Shown: positions 36,293 to 46,964 of the stretch, piece by piece | Layout of the letters: each line of letters begins with the position of its first letter | How positions within the stretch are numbered: the stretch's first letter is position 1 | NCBI GenBank assembly: GCA_014218235.1 | Contig: CM024753.1 | Span: 187,650,348 to 187,714,347, forward strand | DNA length: 64,000 nt | Source: Colocasia esculenta | Lineage: Eukaryota > Streptophyta > Magnoliopsida > Alismatales > Araceae | Direction of reading: 5' to 3' | Position numbers and translations under genes: made by a program | The notes under the pieces: generated by a model | The model's database searches: none | Told to the model about the DNA's origin: nothing | The model's input: the letters and a program-made list of their open reading frames with translations, nothing else

Positions 36293-37945
36293 TGTTGGGT
36301 TGAGTGTGAAAACAAATCATTTCCCCTCATATTTTGATGATGACAAGCTGTGATTTTAATGCATAACCATTGGAACATGTAAAATACATCACCTGAAATT
36401 ACAATATTCAAAAAGCATGTTTCCAAGCACATTTATCATTGATATTCATGATAATATATTTATCTAATGATTTATGTGTTTATTTTCTCAGGAACAAACA
36501 TTTTCTGCAAAGGTAGTGTCGACACAACCATCCTGGTGTCGACACAATGGTTCAGAACAAAGGCAGAAATGTGAAGAAAAGTCCATCTCAGGTCGACACG
36601 AGTCCAGAGCAGGTCGACACTAGAGACAGATTCCAGAGAAATATGTGAACAGATTGCCATCTCAGGTCGACACCAAATCAGGCAGTGTCGACACTAGATA
36701 GCCTTCCCAGAAGGCCAGTTTTGCTGTCTGGGACAGAAGGTCGACACCACCTCATCTCAGGTCGACACTAGAGACCCCTCCCAGGGAACTGTTTTGCCAG
36801 TCTGGGACAGTGTGTCGACACACCTCAAGGGCAGGTTGACACACTTCGGAATCTTTGTGACTTAAATTTCCTCCTGGACACGTGGCACCCTAGGGAGATG
36901 TCATATCAACATTGGATCATGTGCCCACGTACCCCAAGGGTATCTTTCGGATATTTAGGGTATAAATACCCTCCTTAAGGGCACTCATCCCAAGAGAATC
37001 TCTTTAGAGCCTCCAGAAACCTGCAAGCGGCGGCAAGAGAGTCTCACCTCCCTGTTTGCTCTCTCTTGTGCTTCCACACCTCAATTCACCCTTCTCCAAG
37101 CACAAGGATCGAAGTTTGATCAACATGAAGCACTAGGATCAACTTCAAAGGAGCAGATCAAGTAGAAGCCAGCATTTGCGAAGTTCTCAAGGAAGATCCC
37201 ACCATCAAAGTTGCAGAGCATCGACCAAGGGACTTCAAGTGATCAAGATTCTTCTAATTCGGCCTCTACAAGGGAGTTTTCTTGAAGAACAAGAATTGTC
37301 AACCTCGAGTCTTAAGTCTTTCTTGTTTCTTCTTGGCTATTCTAGAAATTGTGCATAATCTATTGCATCAATTTCTTGAATTGGCCTTAATAGATCAGAT
37401 CATTGCTAGAGGATCTGGATCTTGTTGTTTTTGTTCTAGCAAGTGGTTGTGAGCCTGTGTGCTCAGGTTTTTGAGTCGTCGCACTCAAGTTGGGTTGTTG
37501 AGCAGTCTTGCTCAGAGTCTAGAGTAGTCTTGCTCTAGGTAGTGTGTGAGTTGTCTAACTCATTTGTGGAGTTGTCAGGCTCCAGTGTGGGTTGTGTAAC
37601 CCAGGTTGTTTAGTGGATCCTCACTGTGTGTGAGGGGTGGATGTAGGAGTCACATGGTGTGATCTCCGAACCACCTAAAAATCTCTGTGCATTGGTCTGT
37701 TTGTGGTTTGATTTTCTCTTCGTTAGATGAATGCATAGGAACGTTTGAATCCATATAATCAACTTGTTTACTCACTCAAATTGCTTAACTCACTTAATTC
37801 TCTTCAGATCTGTGAAATTTGCTTTCAATCTAACTCTGATTCAAAGGACTTTAAAAATTGGTTTTAGCTTCCGCATTAGTTGGCATAGATCTATTCAACC
37901 CCCCCCCCCTTCTAGATCTTGTCCACATCTTTTATCGATCCTTCA
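36293..37945 (+). mobile_element. 3' LTR of SIRE-like element
   Basis: 1653 bp, matching the 5' LTR end to end with scattered substitutions and 1-nt indels. A C-run before the end is longer here (about 37900-37909). Confidence 0.93.
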
Positions 37946-37950
37946 TGAAT
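37946..37950. repeat. Target-site duplication TGAAT (right)
   Basis: Matches 25131-25135; host LTR continues after it. Confidence 0.93.
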
Positions 37951-38262
37951 AGTCAAAGTCACGATGGAGGCATACGTGTTTATAACACCTTAAACGCGAC
38001 AGACCAGACCATCGTCAAATGCGCCGCACCACGGAAGGCGGTTCAGTGAATCTCGACATAGGAAGCCGTCGCATTCAAAACGCGACGATGCACCCCGTCA
38101 CCTTCTTCACCAGAAAACTTGTGGGCTATATGGGCCCAGATTTCTGGCCCATGACACTCACATCACACACAGAGGCCACAACCAAGGCTCAATGACCCCA
38201 CATTGGTCATGAGCACCACACCAAAACCACTAAACACAGATCCGGACGACCGCGACGTTACC
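37951..38262 (-). mobile_element. Right LTR of host element, segment 3 of 3
   Basis: Aligns with window bases 73-388 and ends at the same break (GACGTTACC here, GATGTTGCA at 388). Confidence 0.75.
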
Positions 38263-38444
38263 CATATCATTGTCGCCATTGCAAATGCCAAATATATTAT
38301 TTTTTATATAGTTTTCATTCTATTCATGAAATGGTATAAATACAAGATCAAGAGTAGGACTTGTTGCCCACTTGCAGTGCATGCCGCCCTCTACACGTTC
38401 GCATACAAAGCTTGTGCTTCAGAAGTGCAGGGGCCAGACATCGC
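38263..38444. other. Short unique stretch between the host element and the Tat-like element
   Basis: No repeat partner within the window. A plus-strand frame stays open to the Tat junction (RTCCPLAVHAALYTFAYKAC) and would continue for about ten codons into 48390-48420 if the Tat insertion were removed. I do not recognise the product. Confidence 0.4.
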
Positions 38445-39865
38445 TGTAATCACAGGGATTGTGCTTCCCCTCGACACATTAATGGATATTAAATCTAATG
38501 GTATGAATGTAAGGAACATGATCGCCACCTAGAGTATTGCCTAAATGAAGAAAATAACACGGGCTAACTACTCTAGGAAAGGATGGAAGAGAATAGAGGA
38601 ATACCTGATTTCGCGGTCGGCAGGACGGACGCGGGCACTGAGCACGCGTCAGGCTTGATGGACGCGTTTCTTGTCGCGTCACCTTCCCCTGCCGCATTCT
38701 CTTCTGGTGCGGGTGATAATGAGGGAGACCTCCTTCCCTTCCTCCGGCCGGCCAGAGGACGAGAGCTCCTCGTAGTACCTTGTTTGTATGGCTGCCAATC
38801 AAAGAGAAACAACAAAGAAAAGCCATATTAGAACATGATTAGTGTAGCAACTATTCTAAAAATGAAAGAAAATAAACCAACATGGAAGGGACGAACCTGG
38901 GGTGTTTTTAAACCCCTGTGGGTGTGTAGAAAACGTGGGAAAGTAGTGAATGTGCTCTATCTACGAATAACATAAAAATGCATGTAGAAATGAAGGAGAA
39001 AGAGAGGGAAAAAGGTGAGCCCCATTAGGGCGACTCCCTGGCGTGAACGTAGTTCCAAATGGTGTGCAATAGCTTTAGAAGGATGCTGGAGTGGCCCCCT
39101 TCACGTCCCACGCTCCATGGATGTGAAATGAGCAAGCTTTGTGGGGGTGAAAAGTGAAGAAGTATGGTGGAAATGGACGGCTGCGAGGCTAAGTGTTGGT
39201 GAGAGGAGATTTTGGCAGCCCTTCGGGGTGAAAATGAGGCTCTCCCCATCCTTGAATAGAAGCCCTTACTTTTATAGGCCCTTAAGAGAGAATAACTCCT
39301 TAGGATGAGAATTAATTAAAAAGGGAGATAATCCTTACCCAAATTCGGATGGAGAGTCCTTGGGGTACTCAAGGAGAGTCCCTAGGGCCCAAATCTCGCC
39401 CAAGGGGCTGAGATATTCCCTAGGGATAAAGATAAAGCCATGAGAGGATAAATAGGAGGTGGTTGCGGAGGCCTGCATGCGCAGCTGCTGTCGCGGCGTA
39501 TCGTAGGGCCGCGACATGGAGACGCGACAGGGCGGAGCGTCGCGACAGAATTGTCCAAGTGCATGGATAATGCATGGGTTGTCGCGGCAGCCTAGACCGT
39601 CGCTACTCAGAGACGCGGCGCCATGATGCGTCGTGACTATAAAATCAAAATTTACGTGAATTATCGGCCAACCGCATGGATGGATAAGAGTTATTGATGC
39701 TTAAGGACTCTCTCAAAGTGATATGGGCGAGATTTCAAGGCAATTTAAATCGTTAATGGGCTCAAAACATGGCTAATGATGGGCTCAAGGTGAGTGACTA
39801 ATTAGGGGCCCACTGAAGTGACAAGAAATGTGGTTCAACCCATTGGTCGCAATCGGGTGTCTACA
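38445..39865 (-). mobile_element. Left LTR of Tat-like element (3' LTR)
   Basis: 1421 bp, TGTAATCACAGGG to GGGTGTCTACA. The minus-strand TATA box (TATAAAAG) is at 39269-39276. A cluster of GTCGCGAC-type motifs lies at 39485-39635. Confidence 0.92.
39269..39276 (-). promoter_or_regulatory. TATA box of Tat-like left LTR
   Basis: Plus-strand CTTTTATA, that is TATAAAAG on the element strand; the right LTR has it at 47789-47796. Confidence 0.65.
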
Positions 39866-39880
39866 GATTGCCCCTCCTTG
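39866..39880 (-). other. Polypurine tract of Tat-like element
   Basis: Plus-strand GATTGCCCCTCCTTG, purine-rich on the minus strand (AAGGAGGGGCAATC), directly beside the left LTR. Confidence 0.75.
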
Positions 39881-42033
39881 GCTACCACTTTGCAAGGAAG
39901 CGAAGCAGAAATAGAGTGAAGATGTCACGAAGTGACGGCGGAGCGGAGATGATGCGGAGTGGAGTGAAAAGTGGGAACCAAGGTAAAGAGACACCCGATC
40001 TGACTAATGAGCAATTGGAATCTTCGTGAAAGCCCCGAGTTAGCTGCTCGAGCAGGATGCAAAGAAAAGCACAAGTCTGGACGAGAAGGAGAAAGAAAAG
40101 GACGATCAACCCCTCGATTGAGAGGTACCCTAGCCGATTGGCCTACAGGTTTCATTTTGGAAGGACATGTGCGTACCAGACAGGTAACTCATGACTCTGT
40201 CCTAGGAGCGGTTCGCAACCAAAACGGATCAAAGGAAAAGGAAAAATTGGATAGAGAATCCAGACAGGAAAATTCTTGTCAAACTGATGGGAACAACTCA
40301 CTCGGAGGCAAACCTTCCGATTCGGAGTGGAATTAGATTTCTTGTTGGAAATTGGAGGATGATTGGGCACTCAACAAGGGCTCATCAAAAGTCAGGAATG
40401 AGTCAGGAAAGCTCAAAGTCCTACATGATGCATGCTGGGCTAAAATAAAAGAAATCATCAAAACGAATGCAAAGAAAAGGAGAACATAGAAAATACATCA
40501 AGGATAATATTGCTAAGCCAGATAAGGACGGGTCAAGAGTCGACCTACAACCACAGTGCAAGCCTGGATCCATCGTTCCCGGACTTAAACAACTCAACGG
40601 CCTGTCCAACGATTAGCAATGTGCACCTAGATTATCACTGTTTTTGGTAAAGAGGAACTCAAATCCCAGAGCACATTGAGAACCAGCCGGTCCTTGAAAC
40701 GGTATAGTAGCTAGAAATACCATATAGTAATGCAGGGAGTAAGAAATAAGGATATTTACCTGAACTTACCCGTGGAGCGCATAACTCGCCACTTTTTTAG
40801 GTTTTGCTTTTCTGATTTTTTTTTTTGGTTGTGTAAATGAAGCAATAAACAAAGCACTAAACAAACTAACAACAACAATCATAAACAACTCAGTCATCCA
40901 CATGATTGAAACAAAGCACTGAAGAACCGCCAGGTTCACACATAGAAAGTCCTCTCATGGAGCCATTGAGATGAGGGAAAATATGTATGGAACTTGGGAA
41001 GGACTTGGTGGGATAATGAGTTTGAAATTCAAATCATGGGTGGAACTGAGGTGGAGAGACAAATCGTAAAGATGATGTGAGCAAGACTCAGACAAAAATA
41101 ATGAAGAAATTGTGAGATTTGAGTGAACCATACTGGAGAACCAAAGTACCTGCACACTTAGCATGTATGATTAGATCTGCTCATTTTTGTTATTTTTAGT
41201 TTGAAAATATTTGATTTTTTTAGTTTTGAAATTATATGATTTTTTTTTTGATTTTTGGCAATATTTGATTTTTTTATTTTGGAAATATTTGATTTTTTTT
41301 AGGATTTTGGAAATATTTGATTTTGTTTGGGATTTTTGGAAATATTTGATTTTTTGTATTTTGACATTATTTGATTTTTTTGGGATTTTTGGAAATAACA
41401 CCTGAAGCCGACGTTAGTCCTTCCTAAAAAGACATATGAGACGGAAGGTACTCACCCTTGCTACTACAGCACTAAAGTAAGATCAAACTACTGGCAATGG
41501 GTCCCCATTTATTCCCCTTTCATTAAAGACCACAAAAAAGGTCGGATGTGCATTAAGATGGTGGCGTCCTGTAGATGGTTGCCCCTAGCTTGTGATGCCA
41601 CTACAAAGGCCATACTCGGGAGACGACCCAGCCTTATAGGAAGAAAGGGAAGAAAGTCTGAGAATAAGTCTAGTGTAGGTTTTTAAAGGACAAATCAAGT
41701 TTAGCTTCCTTCCACAGCACACCCCTTAGAGATTCAATCTGTTGAGGAGGGACTTTAGGTCACTTTATTGCGCCTGTTTCTTGTTTGGGGCATGCATACG
41801 ACCGGGCTCAAGGGCGTCCCGCGGGGAACTGTACTGCCACTCTTTGCCTGTTTCTTGTATTTTGAACTTTGATTTTGGTTTATTTTAATTAGCTCATTTG
41901 CATGAAACTGTGAAAAGTATGGGTCCGCAAGAATTGGAGCCAACTCAACACAAACAAGAGGGAGACATGACGCTACAAGAATATGAGGGATAAGAACCCC
42001 CTAACAAAAGGATTTACAAAGGAGGAAAAAATG
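39881..42033 (-). other. Non-coding 3' internal part of Tat-like element
   Basis: No frame with recognisable motifs on either strand. It includes an AT-rich repeated block at 41196-41395 in which units like GGAAATATTTGATTTTTT recur about every 25-40 bp. The open frames over that block reflect the repeat only. Confidence 0.5.
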
Positions 42034-43134
42034 TTAGTGAGGACTGAAACCTCTGGAACAGTGAGAGAAAGGGTCGGGACCCCGAATAGGTAGTGAGGGA
42101 GGAATCGGGTCAAACCCGTGATCAGGAGGGGTTGGAAGAATGAACTCTAGGATAGAGGGTGGAGGATCTAGAGGGTTAGAAGGGGAAACAGAAGGAGAGG
42201 AATCGGGATCAAGATCAGATGTCCCTGTAGGACGTGGACCCGGCCTACAATTAGGAGGCTCGGGTGGAAGAGGAAGAGGGGAATCTTGAGCACTAGGAAG
42301 AAGGTCAGGTGACCCAGGTGGATACAGAAAGAAACCCTGAGAACCCAGAGGGTGATCGGGTGGCTCAGGAGGAGAGGATGAAAAGGTATCTTGAGTACCC
42401 AGAGGAAGATCAGGGAGCTTAAGTGGAGAAGGTGAAAAGAAACCCTGAGTACCCAGAGGGTGATCAGGCGGCTCAAGTGGAGGAGATAGGTGAGGGTTCA
42501 AAGACCCGAGGGGAGTAGGAGGAGAAGAATGCGGCACTAGTCCAGGATTGAGAGATCGGGCGCCTCCTCTGGGAACTAGATTGACCAGGATGAGTAGCAT
42601 TGAAAGATCAAGGTCAGAGGATGACAAGATAGGGAGACCGACATTTTTCTTGAAAAACTTGAATCTTGATTGCAACCTCCTTTGCTTCTTGGAAGATTTC
42701 TTCTTGTGACGCCACAGCTTCTTTGCTCTCACAGACAGATACGGCGGTTTCATCTTGACATGTCTTCTCAAGTAGCGGGACCAGGCAGTAGATGGCCTCG
42801 CTCTTTTCTGCAGCCACACGGCTTTCTCATCAATTATGGTTGTCATAGCTGCCGTGTGCGCACTTGCCCCTTGGCTATCATTTGCATATTCAACCTTTAT
42901 AGACACCCATGGGGGAATGCCATAAATCGGCATCTTCACTAAGAGGGATTCCTTTGACAGGTAAATAATGCAGACCCATGGGAACTTGATGCGCGGCACC
43001 ATAAGCTTGAGACTTGGCATCTTGGCCTGACAATCGGGCATGAAGACCAACTCCCTTGATAACTGAAGAGGTGAGGCTTCTGGGAGTGTGATGGGTGGCA
43101 CTAGTACGGCCAACCGACTGACAGGCTGAGGCAA
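42034..43134 (-). pseudogene. Proline-rich downstream frame of Tat-like element
   Basis: 366-residue minus-strand frame that overlaps the end of the preceding frame by 34 bp in a different phase. The N-terminal half has no motif I recognise. Around residues 125-160 it is basic and Lys/Arg-rich. The C-terminal half is a degenerate repeat of 15-22 residues built on PPDHPLGTQGFFSPSP and variants. No protease or polymerase motif. It could be the distorted end of an extended gag, or an accessory protein. The overlap suggests a frameshift mutation rather than designed recoding. Confidence 0.45.
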
Positions 43135-44504
43135 ATTGCAAAGCTTGGCAAAACCTTGAGTGCTCTTAGTGGCATAGCAATGAGCCCCTGGTCGGGTTGA
43201 AACATGGCAAGGAAGGCTTTGGACGCTTCAGGCAGCGTGACTTCTTGCCCCTTGAGTGACAGCTGATTCATGATGGCCTTAGTAGCCGCGTGAGATAGCA
43301 CAATGTTTGTAGAGACCCCCTTCTTTTGGCCAGCCATATGCAAAATAACTGAGCGAGGAGTGATGACGGCATTAATGGTAGCATTTCTAATAAGCAACGT
43401 AATGGCTACCGTCTCCGCTTTGGATCTGGCTGGCACTAGGGCCTGGGAACTCTTTTTGACAGCGCTCTTCTGAGGAGATGAAGGTTCATCCTTCCCGAAT
43501 ATGCTTGAGATAAGGACACAGACCGGCATGCGACTGATGTAGTTGTAAGGGTCGAAACACATGACCGGAACTGGGCTACCTTTACTCAGTCCATCTTGTA
43601 CAGGGGAAGTAGATCCAAGGCATGCTACTGGTAGTGCACACCCGCTCCATTGGGATGTGGTGGTGATGGGATGTGTGGTGGCTATGGTGGATTCGTCGGA
43701 CACGGAGGGCTTAATGTGAGGTGACTGGGTGGCAAGGATAGGCTCGAGCGGAGAGAGCTCTTCCTCCAACTCAGAGGCTGAAACAGCCTTACTCTTGGGA
43801 GTAGGGGACTCTTGCTCGGGCTCATAGGTGAGCGGAGCTTGCTCGAACCTTGGTGTGGTGATGATGACTTGCTCAAGTGCAAGTGGTAGTGGGGTGGAGA
43901 TGATGGCAAGGGGTAAAGATGGAGGGTTGGCAGGAGTGGAGGGGTTAGTGGTTTGCGGCGTTGGTGGAGATGACTGACAGCGCACCGACACAATGGGTCG
44001 AGCTAACAGCTTGTCATCAGGGTGCGATGCGGTAGGTGTGGTGGTGATAGCCTGAGCAAGGGTTGGTGGAGGGGGTTGTTGAGGTTGTGACAGAGCGGGT
44101 GGTGCACTTGGAGGATAAGTAAAGAGGTGTCGTCGGCCTTGAACTAGTGGAGATGACGACTGCCTTGATACTTGTGCTGGTTGTCTTGGTTGCCCTGCTG
44201 GTTGCTCGGGCGGCTGTTCCGCTGCCTGTGGTGGAGAGGACTGTTGCCCCTGGTCTTGTGCTGCTCTCTTTTCTTGACAATGTAGGATGAGCCTGTGCAT
44301 TTCTGCCCAATCTATCTTGTGCTCTAGATTATAAATCACATCCTGAAATTCGCAGCAGTGTGCGACTGTATGCCCCAGATGGCGATGATATAAGCAATAT
44401 TCTGATCGATCCACTGTCATGTCCCAGCTTGGCTTTTCCGGAGGGAGTTGTAATGCATTGATGGACATTAGGGCTGTGAAGACATCAGAGAGGGATTCCT
44501 GCAA
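43101..44504 (-). pseudogene. Tat-like gag, C-terminal part with zinc-finger-like motif
   Basis: 467-residue minus-strand frame. Near its start, EYCLYHRHLGHTVAHCCEF has the C-x2-H, GH and C spacing of Tat-lineage Gag fingers, followed by a helix ending IDWAEMHRLI. A long Pro/Gln/Thr-rich linker follows, then a C-terminal part (NATINAVITPRSVILHMAGQ) that may be a decayed protease-like or unknown region; no D-S/T-G triad is visible. It continues the gag core at 44520 in another frame, so a small indel separates them. Confidence 0.6.
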
Positions 44505-44519
44505 CGGATGATAATGGGC

Positions 44520-45797
44520 TCACTTTGGGCCAAGTGGATGTCGGGATGAATGAATATTGGAAGGTGTGGTGCGGTGGCACGGGCGAGGTGGTTGTTCTTG
44601 TGGAGGTGTAGGTGTATAATGACTAGCGGAGTGGGTAGACATAGGGTGGTGGATGGCATCAACTTGGGCCTGGGTTTGGACTCCCTCATAAGTGGTCCCT
44701 TGGAATGTGCAACTGGGTTGTTGAGCCTCAAACAAGGATGGCACGGGATAGTCAATGAGTTGGGCTTTAACAAAGAGAGCCCGGCTGTATAACTGTTGCA
44801 TAGATGTGATGTCGTTCATAGCTAGGATGTGGCGGTACATGGGTGTTGCATTGGCAACGATGAGCTTGATTTTCTCCTCTTCCGGGATGTGCATCTTGAC
44901 ATGCGTGGACATTTGACGCCACCGGTCGGCATAGGTTGCAAAATCGTCATCGGGCTTCATCTGCTCAGCCACCAGCTCGGTCACTGAATACTCGGGCCTG
45001 GCCCGGTCTTGATATTGCTGCACGAATCTGACCTTGACAACTTCAAAATTCTCAACCTCATCGGGAGGCAAGGAATAAAACCACTCTAAAGCGGGTCCAT
45101 CCAATGACCGCCTAAAAAGGTAAGCCAATAAGCGGCGATCATGTTGATAGGACACCGACTCATAGAGGAACTCCTTCAGATGGATGTAAGGGTCTCCGGC
45201 TCCATTGTATTTGCGATAAACAGGGAGCTGAGAAGGTAGAGGAATCCGGAGACCACGGAAATCAGGGAGAGTATCTTTGAAGGAAGGTTTTGGTTTTAAC
45301 TGCCTCCGCAAGTTGCTGAGCTCTCGCTTCATGGATTCGAACTCGGATTGGAAGTCCTGAGCCGAAGTGGCTTGTGGATAGCGAGGGGCAGCCTAGGAAT
45401 TAGAGCGGAGTTGAGAGTCAAGGTCCGGGCCAGATTGAGCATAATGGGCCGGTTGCAACGATGTGGACTGAACGGAAGGGTGGCACAATCCGGGAGTGAC
45501 AACGTGAGGGGATCTAGAATGAGTAGGATAATGTGGGCCTGTTGGGCCCGTCTTGGAAGAAGATCGTAGAGCAAAGGTGGCTAACAATTCGCGGGCCTGG
45601 TCAGGGCCCATTTCAAGCAGGAGGCGCTCCAATTCAGCGGCCTCATTAGAAGAAGATGGCGACGGAATAGATCGGGAATGGGCACTCTCATTGGCCCGAT
45701 GGGCCTTGGGCTGGGCCGAATTTGGAATAGACTCATGAGACAAGGGGTCTACATGAGGAGGAGAGGTTGGGGGATAGGTGAAGTGGAAAGGAGCCAT
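44520..45797 (-). pseudogene. Tat-like gag, N-terminal and capsid core
   Basis: The start is taken as ATG 45797 (MAPFHFTYPPTSPP), because upstream codons lack Gag character. The frame has one in-frame TAG at 45393-45395, then continues in the same phase into the Retrotrans_gag core: LPVYRKYNGAGDPYIHLKEF, YLFRRSLDGPALEWFYSLPP, VRFVQQYQDRARPEYSVTEL, FATYADRWRQMSTHV. This is the capsid domain of gypsy elements. The frame ends at 44520 by a shift into the next frame. A nonsense codon plus a frameshift make it non-functional as it stands. Confidence 0.85.
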
Positions 45798-46744
45798 GAG
45801 AGGATGATAAATGGGGAAATAAAAGGATACACTAAGATACAAATAAGGGGTACAACAACAGTTACAATCACACAAGAAAGGGGACGAGAAAGGAGTTCTC
45901 AAGCAAACACCCAAGTTAACATGATATGCGTTAGGATTTTAGGGTTATCACTTAGCCTTTTAATGGATTGATTTAATTGAAATACACTCGGCTAAAGAAG
46001 ACCCTAATGGGTATGAACTCAAGTACTCCAGTGATACTAAGGGGGACACACAACTCAAACGGGGAGATGGCTCGAACTAGGGGTGCAACGGGTACAACCG
46101 GCCCGATGAACCGCAACGTGCGTACGGTCACGAGGACTTACGGAGGTCCTCGGAAGGTGGGCCCGAGTCAGCCTACGAGTGCTCGTAGGTGAGAGGACTC
46201 ACTCATCCAAGGGGGAACCTGACCAATAGGATGAAAAGCATATGCAAGGGACCATAATGCCCGGAATGCATGCAAGGGTGGCAAGTAGAAGGCAAGCAGG
46301 GTGACAAAACAACTCTCGGGCCAAGTCGCGGAGGCCGTGTACGCCGTGACCTTATAGCGACAGTGCGGACTGCCGCGATAAGAACAGACGCCTGAGAACA
46401 CAGCAAGTCACACACACACAGACTCAAATAGACTACCTGAATAAATGATGAGTGTACAAAATCGCCAAAATAGTACGAAATGGATCATGGAGCAATCAGA
46501 AACCGATCCAAGAATGAAAGCAGTAACGCACAAAGCGTACCTGTAGACACGACGCTTAGCTCTGACGCTACCCTATCGCGTCCCCGCGCACTGCCACGAC
46601 TAGATCCGAAAACTTACAATGGAAAGAAAACGGAAAATCCGAACCCTAACAGGATTCTAAGAGATAGAAACACGGGCGAGCATGTCAAAGAAACATGATA
46701 CAGACATGAATGAACTCATAGGATCAGGAGATATCAAATAAGCA

Positions 46745-46830
46745 AAGAGGAAACGCACACCTGTTATCGCGTCCGTTATAGGCGACGCGATATGATCGCG
46801 TCACCGCGATGCGCCGCGACACAAACCGAG
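46745..46830. repeat. TCGCGT/GCGACGCGA motif cluster in the Tat leader
   Basis: Several overlapping GCGACGCGA, TCGCGTC and CGCGAC units lie just inside the PBS side of the internal region. A weaker set is near 46318-46380. Confidence 0.6.
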
Positions 46831-46939
46831 TGCCAAAAACACATGAACTAGGGAATAACAGACTAACAGAGCACCAAAAGAGGAAGTAAAGGGGAAAACA
46901 TGGCAAGCAAGCAAACTAGATCTACGAAGGTGGCACTGG

Positions 46940-46962
46940 AGGTCCCACCGTGATCGCCAAAA
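46940..46962 (-). other. Primer-binding site of Tat-like element
   Basis: On the minus strand TTTTGGCGATCACGGTGGGA follows the LTR after 2 bp. It resembles the TGGCGACTC-type PBS of Tat/Ogre elements; the exact tRNA is not certain. Confidence 0.65.
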
Positions 46963-46964
46963 GG

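Larger units (their letters stand above)
25136..37945 (+). mobile_element. SIRE-like Ty1/copia retrotransposon, full length, degenerate
   Basis: A complete 12.8-kb element: 5' LTR 25136-26782, PBS, gag, protease, integrase, reverse transcriptase, RNase H, an extra 3' frame, purine tract and 3' LTR 36293-37945, flanked by TGAAT. Domain order with integrase before RT is the copia order. Large size, about 1.65-kb LTRs, a third frame after pol and several GGGGGAG tracts fit the SIRE/Maximus lineage. In the first part of the two LTRs I count roughly 3 percent differences, so the insertion is fairly young, but the coding region already has many frameshifts. Confidence 0.92.

Noticed and set aside
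41171..41405. Lys-rich and Phe-rich frames over 41.2-41.4 kb
   Set aside because: Translation of an AT-rich simple repeat; both strands are open for that reason only.
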